Shown here one piece after another: positions 25,690-35,105 of a stretch of DNA of 64,000 nucleotides. The translations under genes and the position numbers were made by a program. Positions within the stretch are counted from its first letter, which is position 1. Each line of letters opens with the position of its first letter. Origin of the DNA: Pseudomonas lurida (GTDB lineage Bacteria; Pseudomonadota; Gammaproteobacteria; Pseudomonadales; Pseudomonadaceae). Where the stretch lies: positions 1 to 64,000 of the forward strand of contig NZ_JAAMRE010000007.1 in NCBI RefSeq assembly GCF_013522705.1. The letters run 5' to 3'. The notes under the pieces were generated by a model. It did no database searches. It was given only the letters and a program-made list of their open reading frames with translations, and had not been told where the DNA came from.

Positions 25690-26618
25690 GCCGTTTATTG
25701 ATCGAGGCCAGCACGCCGCTGTGCCTGTTGCAGGACGCCGGGCGTTTTGGTGTGCGCCATCTGGGCGTAACCCAGGGCGGTGCGTTGGATTGGGTGTCGA
25801 TGGCCTGGGCCAATTGGTTGCTGGGCAATGCGCTGAATGCGCCGGTGGTGGAAATCACCCTCGGCGGCTTTACCGTGAAGGCCGAGGACTATTGCCTGCT
25901 GGCGTTGGCCGGTGCCGACCTGGGGGCCTTTATCGACGAGCGCGCGATCAGCCCCGGGCGCAGTTTTGTCCTGCAGAAGGGCCAGCGTCTGCGCTTTACC
26001 CAGCCATTCAGCGGTGCGCGGGCGTACCTGGCGGCACCGGGCGGGTTTGATGCGCCGGCGGTGTTGGGCAGTTGCGCCACGGTGGTGCGTGAAGCGCTCG
26101 GTGGCGTGGAGGGAAGGGGTAAGGCGCTGGCCGAAGGCGGTCGGTTGGCCTATTCCGGTACGGGCGGTGCCCTGCAGGTGCTGAGTCAGCCCGCCTTGCC
26201 GACCGGCGGCTCGCTGGACGTGATTGTCGGCGCGCAGATCGGCCGGTTCAGCGGGCAGAGTCTGTTTGACGCGTTCAACACCGACTGGACGCTCGACAGC
26301 CGTGCCGACCGCATGGGCATGCGTCTGCTGGGCACGCCGTTGCAGTATCAGGGGCCGTCGTTGATCTCCGAAGGGATTCCCTTGGGGGCGATCCAGGTTC
26401 CGCCGGATGGACAGCCGATCGTGCTGCTCAATGATCGGCAGACCATTGGCGGTTACCCACGGCTGGGTGCGCTTACACCCTTGGCGTTGGCCAGGCTGGC
26501 GCAATGTCTACCGGGGGAGACCGTGCGATTGGCGCCGGTGGTGCAGGAAACGGCGCATCGGCAGCACATCGAGTATTTGCGCCGCTTCCAGACGGCGGGA
26601 AGGGCTTGCACCCGATAG
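25686..26618 (+). CDS. pxpC: 5-oxoprolinase subunit PxpC (biotin-dependent carboxyltransferase family)
   Basis: 310 residues of the KipA/PxpC family: L-Q-D-A-G-R-F-G-V-R-H-L-G-V-T-Q-G-G-A-L-D (about 16-36), G-A-D-L-G-A-F-I, and near the C-terminus D-R-Q-T-I-G-G-Y-P-R-L-G-A-L. Active-site parts are complete, so the enzyme should be functional with PxpAB. The final codons and the TAG stop lie within the REP element that begins at 26611, so the C-terminus (A-C-T-R) is partly supplied by repeat sequence. Confidence 0.92.
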   Translation: MSRLLIEASTPLCLLQDAGRFGVRHLGVTQGGALDWVSMAWANWLLGNALNAPVVEITLGGFTVKAEDYCLLALAGADLGAFIDERAISPGRSFVLQKGQRLRFTQPFSGARAYLAAPGGFDAPAVLGSCATVVREALGGVEGRGKALAEGGRLAYSGTGGALQVLSQPALPTGGSLDVIVGAQIGRFSGQSLFDAFNTDWTLDSRADRMGMRLLGTPLQYQGPSLISEGIPLGAIQVPPDGQPIVLLNDRQTIGGYPRLGALTPLALARLAQCLPGETVRLAPVVQETAHRQHIEYLRRFQTAGRACTR

Positions 26619-26680
26619 CGGTGTATCAGTCCATCCGTCGGTGACTGCACCATCGGAATCGGGGGCAAGCCCCCTCCCAC
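26611..26680 (+). repeat. REP-like element overlapping the pxpC stop
   Basis: The same composite repeat as at 945-1013: CCGATAGCGGTGTATCAGTC at the 5' side and ATCGGGGGCAAGCCCCCTCCCAC at the 3' side, with a C-A-C-C-ATCGG arm pairing to the 5' half. Its TAG at 26616 is the pxpC stop codon. Confidence 0.7.
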
Positions 26681-26741
26681 ATTGGATGTCGGTGTACTTG
26701 TAGAGAGTATTTGCACCGCTTCCAATCTGTGGGACCGGGCA

Positions 26742-27920
26742 TTATTTGGAGAGAAAGCGCATGCCTTCTTCCAGCCCGCGCAGTGTCAGGGGATACATCT
26801 GGTCCTCCACCAACTCCCGCACAATCCCGGTGGAGGCGGTGTACCCCCAAGTGTCCTTGGGATACGGGTTAATCCAGATCAGCTTCTTGTACTTGGCCAT
26901 GAAGCGCTGCATCCACACATACCCCGGCTCTTCGTTCCAGTGTTCGACGCTGCCGCCGGCCTGGGTGATTTCATACGGCGCCATCGAGGCATCGCCGATA
27001 AAGATCACTTTGTAATCGGCACCGTACTTGTGCAGCAGGTCCTGGGTGGAGGTGCGTTCCGAGGTGCGGCGCTGGTTGTTTTTCCACACCGATTCGTACA
27101 CGAAGTTATGGAAGTAGAAGTACTCCAGGTGCTTGAACTCGGTCTTGCACGCGGAGAACAGCTCTTCGCAGATCTTCACATGGGCATCCATCGAACCGCC
27201 GATATCGAACAGCAGCAGCAACTTGATGGTGTTGCGCCGTTCCGGGCGCATCTGGATATTCAGCAAGCCGGCATCGCGAGCGGTGTGGTCGATGGTGCCG
27301 TCGATGTCCAATTCTTCCGCCGCGCCCTGGCGCGCAAATTTGCGCAGGCGACGCAGGGCGATCTTGATATTGCGCGTGCCCAGTTCCACCTGGTCGTCGA
27401 GGTTCTTGTACTCGCGCTGGTCCCAGACTTTGACGGCCTTGCCCTGGCGCTTGCCGGCGTCGCCGACGCGGATGCCTTCGGGGTTGAAGCCGCCGGAACC
27501 GAACGGGCTGGTGCCGCCGGTGCCGATCCACTTGTTGCCGCCGGCGTGGCGTTCTTTCTGTTCTTCCAGGCGTTTCTTGAATTCCTCGATCAGTTTGTCC
27601 AGGCCGCCGAGGGACTGGATCTGCGCGCGTTCTTCGTCGCTGAGGGAACGCTCGAATTCCTTGCGCAGCCAGTCTTCGGGGATCAGCGCCTGCAAGTGAT
27701 CGTCGAGCTTTTCCAAGCCGTTGAAATAGGCACCGAAGGCGCGGTCGAACTTGTCGAAATGCCGCTCGTCCTTCACCAGGATCGCCCGCGCCAAGTAATA
27801 AAACTCGTCCATGTCGGCGAAGGTCACGCGTTGTTTGAGCGCGTTGATCAGGTCGAGCAATTCGCGCACCGACACCGGCACCTTGGCTGCGCGCATTTCA
27901 TTGAACAGGTTGAGCAACAT
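26742..27920 (-). CDS. VWA domain protein (CoxE-like), partner of MoxR ATPase
   Basis: 392 residues. The N-terminal helical region (about 1-110) and a Gly-rich linker (G-T-G-G-T-S-P-F-G-S-G-G-F, about 130-145) precede a von Willebrand A domain beginning L-L-L-L-F-D-I-G-G-S-M (about 235-245). The metal-site motif is D-x-G-x-S instead of the canonical D-x-S-x-S. Such proteins act with MoxR AAA+ ATPases in chaperone-like assembly or metal-insertion complexes. Its start codon shares one base with the moxR-like stop, so the pair is coupled. Confidence 0.88.
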   Translation of the reverse strand: MLLNLFNEMRAAKVPVSVRELLDLINALKQRVTFADMDEFYYLARAILVKDERHFDKFDRAFGAYFNGLEKLDDHLQALIPEDWLRKEFERSLSDEERAQIQSLGGLDKLIEEFKKRLEEQKERHAGGNKWIGTGGTSPFGSGGFNPEGIRVGDAGKRQGKAVKVWDQREYKNLDDQVELGTRNIKIALRRLRKFARQGAAEELDIDGTIDHTARDAGLLNIQMRPERRNTIKLLLLFDIGGSMDAHVKICEELFSACKTEFKHLEYFYFHNFVYESVWKNNQRRTSERTSTQDLLHKYGADYKVIFIGDASMAPYEITQAGGSVEHWNEEPGYVWMQRFMAKYKKLIWINPYPKDTWGYTASTGIVRELVEDQMYPLTLRGLEEGMRFLSK

Positions 27921-28765
27921 CAGCGATTACCGCGACGGCTCATGAACGCCAGACGCTCCAGCAACTGCACGTCCTGCTCGTTCTTCACCAGGGCACCGGC
28001 CAATGGCGGGATGGCCTTGGTCGGATCGCGCTCGCGCAGCACCGCCTCGCCGATGTTGTCGGCCATCAGCAGCTTGAGCCAGTCCACCAGTTCGGATGTG
28101 GAGGGTTTTTTCTTCAGACCAGGGACTTTGCGCACGTCGAAAAACACGTCCAGCGCTTCGCTGACCAGGTCTTTCTTGATGTCGGGGTAGTGCACGTCGA
28201 CGATTTTCTGCAGGGTGGTGCGATCGGGGAAGGCGATGTAATGGAAAAAGCAGCGGCGCAGGAAGGCGTCCGGCAGCTCTTTTTCATTGTTGGAGGTAAT
28301 GATGATGATCGGGCGCTTTTTGGCCTTGATGGTCTCGTCGATTTCGTAGACGTAGAACTCCATCTTGTCGAGTTCCTGCAACAGGTCGTTGGGGAACTCG
28401 ATGTCGGCCTTGTCGATTTCGTCGATCAGCAGAATCACGCGCTCCTCGGACTCGAACGCCTCCCAGAGCTTGCCTTTTTTCAGGTAGTTGCGCACGTCGT
28501 GCACCTTGTCCACGCCCAACTGCGAGTCGCGCAGGCGGCTCACCGCGTCGTACTCGTACAGACCTTGGTGGGCCTTGGTGGTGGACTTGATGTGCCAGGT
28601 AATCAGCCTGGCACCGAAGGACTCGGCCAGTTGTTCGGCGAGCATGGTCTTGCCGGTGCCGGGCTCGCCCTTGACCAGCAGCGGACGCTCCAGGGTAATG
28701 GCAGCGTTGACGGCCAGTTTCAGGTCATCGGTGGCAACGTAAGCCTGGGTGCCTTCGAACTTCAT
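27920..28765 (-). CDS. MoxR family AAA+ ATPase
   Basis: 281 residues. Walker A is G-E-P-G-T-G-K-T-M (37-45), Walker B L-L-I-D-E-I-D-K-A-D (about 110-119), sensor 1 I-I-I-T-S-N-N-E-K-E-L-P and the arginine-finger motif D-A-F-L-R-R-C-F-F-H-Y-I (about 165-176). It is a cytoplasmic hexameric ATPase expected to remodel or chaperone a client together with the VWA protein encoded immediately downstream; the client is not encoded in this window. Confidence 0.92.
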   Translation of the reverse strand: MKFEGTQAYVATDDLKLAVNAAITLERPLLVKGEPGTGKTMLAEQLAESFGARLITWHIKSTTKAHQGLYEYDAVSRLRDSQLGVDKVHDVRNYLKKGKLWEAFESEERVILLIDEIDKADIEFPNDLLQELDKMEFYVYEIDETIKAKKRPIIIITSNNEKELPDAFLRRCFFHYIAFPDRTTLQKIVDVHYPDIKKDLVSEALDVFFDVRKVPGLKKKPSTSELVDWLKLLMADNIGEAVLRERDPTKAIPPLAGALVKNEQDVQLLERLAFMSRRGNR

Positions 28766-28871
28766 CGGTCATTCCTCGAATTCATCAATGCCCGGACTAT
28801 ACCGCGCGGCCCCGGCGACTGTGAACGCAGACGGGCTATTCAGTCTCTGAATGGCCGGTCACGCCGAGCGC

Positions 28872-29948
28872 TCAATCGGCACTGGGCTTGGGCTGTTCAT
28901 AGCGGGCATTGAATGCCTGGATGAACCCGTTGCGCAAAATGGCAATCACCGCCGAAAACGCGCTGACATTTTGCTGGTGCACGCTGCCGCTCAACTCGAC
29001 GCGGGTGGCGAACTGGTTTTTGCGCTGGTTCTTCAATACCGTTTCGCTGGCGCCCACCACGGCCTCCCAGATCGAACGGAAGATGTTTTTGTCTTTGTTT
29101 TCCACGTCCTGCTGCCAGTCGAACACTTCCACATCCCGCAGTAACGGCTTGATGTAGCCGGACAGCTGGCCTTTTTCGGCCTGGGCTTCAATGACCAGGT
29201 CGCCGGTGCCTGCCTTGAAATCGAACTTGCCATAGGCCGAGGCGAAATCGTTCATGCGCTTGAGCTGCAAGTCGCGGGCACGGAAGCGGAATTCGAAGTC
29301 TTCGAAATCGCTCAAGGGGTCGAAGGTGGCGTTGGCCTCCAGCGGGGCCTGGCCCAGCAGCAGTGCTTTACCTTCAAAGCGCGCATCGCGCCTGCCCTCG
29401 GTGTCGACCACGTTGGTCAGGTTGTAGAAGCTGGCGTTGACCCCGGTGGCATTGATGTTCACCGCCGGTTTGGAATTGAAGTTATGGAAGGCGATCTTGC
29501 CGTCTTCGATGCGCACTTCGTTGAGCGTGATCGGCAGCAACTTGCCCAGTTGCTCGCGCCAGTCGGTGCCTTTACCGGTCTGGGACGCCTGTTTGTTGGC
29601 GCCGCCGTCGACAAAGTTGATTTCCGGCCGCACGAAGTGGCCTTCGGCGACAACGGCATGGTCGTACCACAGCGAATGCCAGCTCACCGCGAACTCGATC
29701 AGCGGCGCCTTGACGAACGGCACCGGCACCTTGCCGTCCACCTTGACGATCTGCAGGCCGTTGATGCGGTACGCGCCGCGCCACAGGGCCAGGTCTACGT
29801 CGGCGATTTCGCCACGGTATTCGCCCATATTGGCGAGCTTGTCATTCAGGTAGTTGCGTACCAGGTAGGGCAGCGCGATGTTCAGGGCGATCAGCACCAC
29901 CACCAGCCCGGCGATGGTCCATAGCGGCCAACTGTAGCGACGTTTCAT
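28872..29948 (-). CDS. DUF748 domain envelope protein
   Basis: 358 residues. One N-terminal membrane anchor (I-A-G-L-V-V-V-L-I-A-L-N-I-A-L-P-Y, about 13-30) is followed by a beta-rich periplasmic region with repeated short strands (G-A-Y-R-I-N-G-L-Q-I-V-K-V-D-G, then A-P-L-I-E-F-A-V-S-W), the AsmA/DUF748 pattern linked to outer-membrane assembly or lipid transport. The start ATG at 29948 is fixed by AAGGAGAACTGCCCC upstream; an upstream extension lacks a ribosome site. The role is inferred from family only. Confidence 0.85.
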   Translation of the reverse strand: MKRRYSWPLWTIAGLVVVLIALNIALPYLVRNYLNDKLANMGEYRGEIADVDLALWRGAYRINGLQIVKVDGKVPVPFVKAPLIEFAVSWHSLWYDHAVVAEGHFVRPEINFVDGGANKQASQTGKGTDWREQLGKLLPITLNEVRIEDGKIAFHNFNSKPAVNINATGVNASFYNLTNVVDTEGRRDARFEGKALLLGQAPLEANATFDPLSDFEDFEFRFRARDLQLKRMNDFASAYGKFDFKAGTGDLVIEAQAEKGQLSGYIKPLLRDVEVFDWQQDVENKDKNIFRSIWEAVVGASETVLKNQRKNQFATRVELSGSVHQQNVSAFSAVIAILRNGFIQAFNARYEQPKPSAD

Positions 29949-30073
29949 GGGGCAGTTCTCCTTGCTCGTAAGCAGATGGACTCCCGCGCCGGCCTCAACG
30001 TTCCTCCGACTGGACGCCCCGGAAGACCAGGCATACCCTTGAAACCTTTCGCAACCGCCCAATAGGACCCGCC

Positions 30074-31048
30074 ATGAGCCGCATTTTTGCAGATAACGCG
30101 CACTCCATCGGTAATACGCCCCTGGTTCAGATCAACCGCATCGCCCCGCGCGGCGTGACCATCCTGGCCAAGATCGAAGGGCGTAACCCCGGTTACTCAG
30201 TGAAGTGCCGCATCGGTGCAAACATGATCTGGGACGCCGAAAGCAGCGGCAAACTCAAGCCGGGCATGACCATCGTCGAACCCACCTCCGGCAACACCGG
30301 CATCGGCCTGGCGTTCGTCGCCGCGGCCCGTGGCTATAAATTGCTGCTGACCATGCCGGCGTCCATGAGCCTGGAACGGCGCAAGGTGCTCAAGGCCCTC
30401 GGCGCCGAGCTGGTACTGACCGAGCCGGCCAAAGGCATGAAAGGCGCTATCGAGAAAGCCGGCGAGATCGTCGCCAGCGACCCGGCCCAGTACTTTATGC
30501 CGGCCCAGTTCGAAAACCCGGCCAACCCGGCGATCCACGAAAAAACCACCGGCCCGGAAATCTGGAACGACACCGACGGCGCCGTGGATGTGCTGGTGGC
30601 GGGCGTGGGCACTGGTGGCACCATCACCGGGGTGTCGCGCTATATCAAAAATATCCAGGGCAAGCCGATTCTGTCGGTGGCCGTCGAGCCCATCGGTTCG
30701 CCGGTGATTACCCAGACCCTGGCCGGTCAGGAGGTCAAGCCCAGCCCACACAAGATCCAGGGGATCGGCGCCGGCTTTGTGCCGAAGAACCTCGACCTGT
30801 CGATGGTCGACCGCGTGGAACTGGTGAGCGACGAGGAATCCAAGGCCATGGCCCTGCGTTTGATGCAGGAGGAGGGGATCTTGTGCGGGATCTCCTGCGG
30901 TGCCGCGATGGCGGTGGCGGTGCGGCTGGCGCAGAAACCGGAGATGCAGGGCAAGACCATCGTGGTGGTGCTGCCGGACTCCGGCGAGCGCTACCTGTCG
31001 AGCATGTTATTCAGCGATCTGTTCACTGAGCAGGAAAACCAGGCTTGA
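30074..31048 (+). CDS. cysK: Cysteine synthase A
   Basis: 324 residues, closely following E. coli CysK. The PLP lysine is Lys44 in Y-S-V-K-C-R, the substrate/PLP asparagine loop is T-S-G-N-T-G (71-76), the phosphate-binding loop is G-V-G-T-G-G-T (about 177-183), and the C-terminal [11 protein letters not shown] matches. It makes L-cysteine from O-acetylserine and sulfide. The E. coli-like S-V-K-C-R rather than S-V-K-D-R supports CysK over CysM. It is monocistronic, divergent from the DUF748 gene. Confidence 0.95.
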   Translation: MSRIFADNAHSIGNTPLVQINRIAPRGVTILAKIEGRNPGYSVKCRIGANMIWDAESSGKLKPGMTIVEPTSGNTGIGLAFVAAARGYKLLLTMPASMSLERRKVLKALGAELVLTEPAKGMKGAIEKAGEIVASDPAQYFMPAQFENPANPAIHEKTTGPEIWNDTDGAVDVLVAGVGTGGTITGVSRYIKNIQGKPILSVAVEPIGSPVITQTLAGQEVKPSPHKIQGIGAGFVPKNLDLSMVDRVELVSDEESKAMALRLMQEEGILCGISCGAAMAVAVRLAQKPEMQGKTIVVVLPDSGERYLSSMLFSDLFTEQENQA

Positions 31049-31175
31049 TGCAGGTCAGCTGGTCGGGGCGGGCCTTCTGCATAATGGCGCAACTGTTTAT
31101 CATGGCCGGCTGCTACGTCTGGCATCCCGCCCAGGGGGTGCTGTCGGCCAGACGCTTATTTCCAGGAGTTGCCGC

Positions 31176-32114
31176 ATGACCTTTTCTCTGACCGCCAAAC
31201 TGTCGGTGCTGCTGTTGTTTATCGGCAGCACGCTGTACGTGCACCTGCGCGGCAAGGCCCGTTTGCCGATGTTGCGCCAGTTTGTCAACCATTCGGCGCT
31301 GTTCGCCCCGTATAACGCCCTGATGTACCTGTTTTCGGCGGTGCCGTCCAAGCCGTACCTGGACCGCAGCAAGTTCCCGGAACTGGATGTGCTCAAGGAC
31401 AATTGGGAAGTGATCCGCGAAGAGGCCATGCACCTGTTCGACGAGGGTTACATCCGCGCCGCCGAAAAGAACAACGACGCCGGTTTCGGTTCGTTCTTCA
31501 AAAAGGGCTGGAAGCGTTTCTACCTCAAGTGGTACGACAAACCGCTGCCGTCGGCCGAGGCGCTGTGCCCGAAAACCGTGGCGTTGGTGAGCAGCATTCC
31601 CAACGTCAAGGGCGCGATGTTCGCGCTGTTGCCGGGCGGCAGCCACCTCAACCCGCACCGCGACCCGTTCGCCGGTTCCCTGCGCTATCACTTGGGCTTG
31701 TCCACGCCCAATTCCGACGACTGCCGCATCTTCGTCGACGGCCAGGTGTACGCCTGGCGCGACGGTGAAGACGTGATGTTCGACGAAACCTATGTGCATT
31801 GGGTCAAGAACGAGACCGAGCAGACCCGCGTGATCCTGTTCTGCGACATCGAGCGCCCGCTGAGCAACCGCCTCATGACCCGCGTCAACCGTTGGGTCAG
31901 TAAGCAGCTGGGCCGCGCCACCGCACCGCAGAACCTCGACGACGAGCGCGTGGGCGGGATTAACCAGGCGTATGCCTGGAGCAAGCGTTTCAGCGATAAG
32001 TTCAGTGGCGTGGTCAAACAGTGGAAGCGCAAGCATCCGAAGGCTTACCGCATTGCGCGACCGATACTGGCGGTGGTTGTGCTGGTGCTGCTGTGGAAGT
32101 GGCTGTTCGGCTGA
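31176..32114 (+). CDS. lpxO: LpxO-type lipid A 2-hydroxylase
   Basis: 312 residues. An N-terminal membrane segment (about 7-22) and a hydrophobic C-terminal anchor (about 295-310, I-L-A-V-V-V-L-V-L-L-W) flank an aspartyl/asparaginyl beta-hydroxylase domain with the Fe(II) ligand motif S-H-L-N-P-H-R-D-P-F (about 154-163) and the second histidine and arginine in V-H-W-V-K-N-E-T-E-Q-T-R. LpxO uses O2 and 2-oxoglutarate to add a 2-hydroxyl to the lipid A secondary acyl chain, altering outer-membrane packing. The start at 31176 follows AGGAG. Length is close to other LpxO proteins. Confidence 0.88.
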   Translation: MTFSLTAKLSVLLLFIGSTLYVHLRGKARLPMLRQFVNHSALFAPYNALMYLFSAVPSKPYLDRSKFPELDVLKDNWEVIREEAMHLFDEGYIRAAEKNNDAGFGSFFKKGWKRFYLKWYDKPLPSAEALCPKTVALVSSIPNVKGAMFALLPGGSHLNPHRDPFAGSLRYHLGLSTPNSDDCRIFVDGQVYAWRDGEDVMFDETYVHWVKNETEQTRVILFCDIERPLSNRLMTRVNRWVSKQLGRATAPQNLDDERVGGINQAYAWSKRFSDKFSGVVKQWKRKHPKAYRIARPILAVVVLVLLWKWLFG

Positions 32115-32124
32115 TCGAACAATC

Positions 32125-32150
32125 TGTGGGAGGGGGTGCCCCCTCCCACA
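32125..32150. repeat. REP hairpin between lpxO and acnA
   Basis: TGTGGGAGGGGG-TG-CCCCCTCCCACA is a perfect hairpin between two convergent genes and a likely bidirectional stop. It is the same family as the copies at 23115 and 53612. Confidence 0.75.
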
Positions 32151-32167
32151 TTAGATCTCCTATGTTC

Positions 32168-34909
32168 TTAGGAGGCGATCAATTGGCGTAGCACGTAGTG
32201 CAGGATGCCGCCCGATTTGAAGTATTCCACTTCATTGAGCGTATCGATCCGGCACAGCACTTCGACCTTCTCCGTACTGCCATCCTCCCGAGTAATCACC
32301 AGCGTCAGGTTCATACGCGGCACGATCCCCACGTCGCTCAGCCCCAGGATATCGATCTTCTCCTTACCGGTGAGTTTGAGCGCCTTGCGGTTCTGGTCCA
32401 GCTTGAACTGCAACGGCAATACGCCCATGCCCACCAGGTTGGAACGGTGGATACGCTCGAAGCTCTCGGCAATCACCGCTTTGACGCCCAGCAGGTTGGT
32501 GCCCTTGGCCGCCCAGTCGCGGCTGGAGCCGGTGCCGTATTCCTGCCCGGCGATCACCACCAGCGGCGTGCCCGCAGCCTGGTATTTCATCGCGGCGTCA
32601 TAGATCGCCATCTTCTCGCCAGTGGGGATATACAGCGTATTGCCACCTTCCTCGCCGCCGAGCATTTCATTGCGGATACGGATGTTGGCAAAGGTGCCGC
32701 GCATCATGACCTCATGGTTGCCCCGGCGTGAGCCGTAGGAGTTGAAGTCACGCGGTTCCACGCCCTGTTCGCGCAGGTAGCGGCCGGCGGGGCTGTCGAT
32801 CTTGATATTACCGGCCGGGGAGATGTGGTCGGTGGTCACCGAATCGCCCAGCAGCGCAAGCACGTTGGCGCCCGTGATGTCTTTGATCACTGGCAACGGG
32901 CCGGCAATGTCATCGAAGAAGGGTGGGTGCTGGATGTAGGTCGAGTCCTTCTGCCACACGTAAGTCGCCGCCTGCGGCACTTCAATGGCCTGCCACTGTT
33001 CGTCGCCGGCAAACACCTCGGCGTATTCCTTGTGGAACATGCCCGTGTTGACCTGGGCCACGGCGTCGGCAATTTCCTGGCTGCTGGGCCAGATGTCCTT
33101 GAGGTAGACCGGGTTGCCCTGCTGGTCGTTACCCAACGGCTCGCTGCTGATATCGATGCGCACGGTGCCGGCCAGGGCGTAGGCCACCACCAGGGGCGGC
33201 GACGCCAGCCAGTTGGTTTTTACCAGGGGGTGCACGCGGCCTTCGAAGTTGCGGTTGCCCGACAACACCGACGCGACGGTGAGGTCGGCTTTCTGGATGG
33301 CTTTTTCGATCGGCTCGGGCAACGGCCCGGAGTTGCCGATGCAGGTGGTGCAGCCATACCCCACCAGGTCGAAGCCGAGCTTGTCCAGGTACTGGGTCAG
33401 GCCCGCGGCCTTGTAGTAGTCAGTGACCACTTTGGAGCCGGGCGCCAGGGAGCTTTTGACCCAGGGTTTGCGCGTCAGGCCTTTTTCCACGGCCTTTTTC
33501 GCGACGAGGCCGGCGGCCATCATCACGCTGGGGTTGGAGGTGTTGGTGCAGGAGGTGATCGCGGCGATCACCACGGCGCCGTTTTTCAGGCGATAGGTCT
33601 GACCTTCGAAGTCGTAATCGGCTTCTCCTACGAGATCGGCATTACCCACGGCGACACCGCCGCCGCCTTCGCTTTCCAGGCGGCCTTCTTCTTTATTGGT
33701 GGGCTTGAATTGCAGGTCGAGGAAGTCGCTGAACGCCTGCCCGACATTCGGCAGCGCCACCCGGTCCTGCGGGCGTTTCGGCCCGGCCAGGCTGGCCTCG
33801 ACGCTGCCCATGTCGAGCGCCAGGCTGTCGGTGAACACCGGTTCCTGGCCAGCGTTGCGCCACAGCCCCTGGGCCTTGGTGTACGCCTCGACCAGTTTCA
33901 CCGTTTCTGTCGGACGGCCGGAGAGGCGCAGGTAGTCCAGGGTCACTTCATCGACCGGGAAAAAGCCGCAAGTGGCGCCGTATTCCGGGGCCATGTTGGC
34001 GATGGTGGCACGGTCCGCCAGGGGCAGGTCAGCCAGGCCGTCGCCATAGAACTCGACGAATTTACCCACTACGCCTTTCTTGCGCAGCATCTGGGTCACC
34101 GTCAGCACCAGGTCGGTGGCGGTGATGCCTTCCTTGAGCTTGCCGGTGAGCTTGAAGCCGATCACTTCGGGAATCAGCATCGACACCGGCTGGCCGAGCA
34201 TCGCCGCTTCCGCTTCGATACCGCCCACGCCCCAGCCGAGCACGCCCAGGCCGTTGATCATGGTGGTGTGGGAGTCGGTCCCCACCAGCGTGTCGGGGAA
34301 GGCATAGGTGCGGCCGTCTTCGTCCTTGGTCCACACCGTGCGGCCCAGGTATTCGAGGTTGACCTGATGACAGATACCGGTGCCCGGCGGCACCACGCTG
34401 AAATTGTCGAACGCGCTCTGGCCCCAGCGCAGGAAGGCGTAGCGTTCGCCGTTGCGCTGCATTTCGATGTCGACGTTCTGCTCGAAGGCATCGGCGTTGC
34501 CGAACTTGTCGACCATCACCGAGTGGTCGATCACCAAATCGACGGGGGACAGCGGGTTGATGCGCTGCGGGTCGCCGCCGGCCTTGGCCACGGCGGCGCG
34601 CATGGCGGCAAGGTCGACCACGGCGGGTACACCGGTAAAATCCTGCATCAGCACGCGGGCGGGGCGGTACTGGATCTCACGGTCGGACTGGCGCTCTTTG
34701 AGCCAGGCGGCGATGGCCTTGAGGTCGGCGCCGGTGACGGTCTTGTTGTCTTCCCAACGCAGCAGGTTTTCCAGCAGCACCTTGAGCGACATCGGCAGCT
34801 TGTCCAGGTCGCCCAGGCTCTTGGCGGCTTCGGGCAGGCTGAAGTAGTGATAGGTCTTGCTGTCTATTTCGAGGGTTTTAAGGGTTCTCAGGCTATCAAG
34901 CGATGACAT
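32168..34909 (-). CDS. acnA: Aconitate hydratase A
   Basis: 913 residues, normal for AcnA/IRP1-type aconitase. The 4Fe-4S ligands are the Cys in [11 protein letters not shown] (about 470) and the two Cys of [10 protein letters not shown]. Active-site R-G and S-R-D-W-A-A-K-G near the C-terminus (swivel domain) are present. It interconverts citrate and isocitrate in the TCA cycle. The start ATG at 34909 is set by TAAGGAGTCGTGTC; an in-frame codon at 34939 lies upstream of that site. It is transcribed alone, divergent from rlmM. Confidence 0.95.
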   Translation of the reverse strand: MSSLDSLRTLKTLEIDSKTYHYFSLPEAAKSLGDLDKLPMSLKVLLENLLRWEDNKTVTGADLKAIAAWLKERQSDREIQYRPARVLMQDFTGVPAVVDLAAMRAAVAKAGGDPQRINPLSPVDLVIDHSVMVDKFGNADAFEQNVDIEMQRNGERYAFLRWGQSAFDNFSVVPPGTGICHQVNLEYLGRTVWTKDEDGRTYAFPDTLVGTDSHTTMINGLGVLGWGVGGIEAEAAMLGQPVSMLIPEVIGFKLTGKLKEGITATDLVLTVTQMLRKKGVVGKFVEFYGDGLADLPLADRATIANMAPEYGATCGFFPVDEVTLDYLRLSGRPTETVKLVEAYTKAQGLWRNAGQEPVFTDSLALDMGSVEASLAGPKRPQDRVALPNVGQAFSDFLDLQFKPTNKEEGRLESEGGGGVAVGNADLVGEADYDFEGQTYRLKNGAVVIAAITSCTNTSNPSVMMAAGLVAKKAVEKGLTRKPWVKSSLAPGSKVVTDYYKAAGLTQYLDKLGFDLVGYGCTTCIGNSGPLPEPIEKAIQKADLTVASVLSGNRNFEGRVHPLVKTNWLASPPLVVAYALAGTVRIDISSEPLGNDQQGNPVYLKDIWPSSQEIADAVAQVNTGMFHKEYAEVFAGDEQWQAIEVPQAATYVWQKDSTYIQHPPFFDDIAGPLPVIKDITGANVLALLGDSVTTDHISPAGNIKIDSPAGRYLREQGVEPRDFNSYGSRRGNHEVMMRGTFANIRIRNEMLGGEEGGNTLYIPTGEKMAIYDAAMKYQAAGTPLVVIAGQEYGTGSSRDWAAKGTNLLGVKAVIAESFERIHRSNLVGMGVLPLQFKLDQNRKALKLTGKEKIDILGLSDVGIVPRMNLTLVITREDGSTEKVEVLCRIDTLNEVEYFKSGGILHYVLRQLIAS

Positions 34910-35063
34910 GACACGACTCCTTATGGTCCGCACGGCCACGGACCTGACGGGACGAACAGAGCTATCACGTTAGCCCTGTTTTGATTAGCAGGCTAATAAC
35001 TGGACTCTATGGTTAAGTCCAAGGTTCCGAACTCGGCTATCATGCGCGCGTTTTCATGACAGG

Positions 35064-35081
35064 CATTGCGATAGCGCAATG
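35064..35081 (+). promoter_or_regulatory. Hairpin in the rlmM 5' leader
   Basis: CATTGCG-ATAG-CGCAATG is a perfect seven-base-pair hairpin 24 bases before the rlmM start codon, just upstream of the AGGAGAG ribosome site. It may be a 5' mRNA stem or an operator; not distinguishable by eye. Confidence 0.35.
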
Positions 35082-35105
35082 TCGGTCGAGTCACCAGGAG
35101 AGTTG

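Noticed and set aside
32825..34906. 693-codon open frame antisense to acnA
   Set aside because: Same effect: long antisense frame caused by biased codons; low-complexity His/Gly/Val composition.
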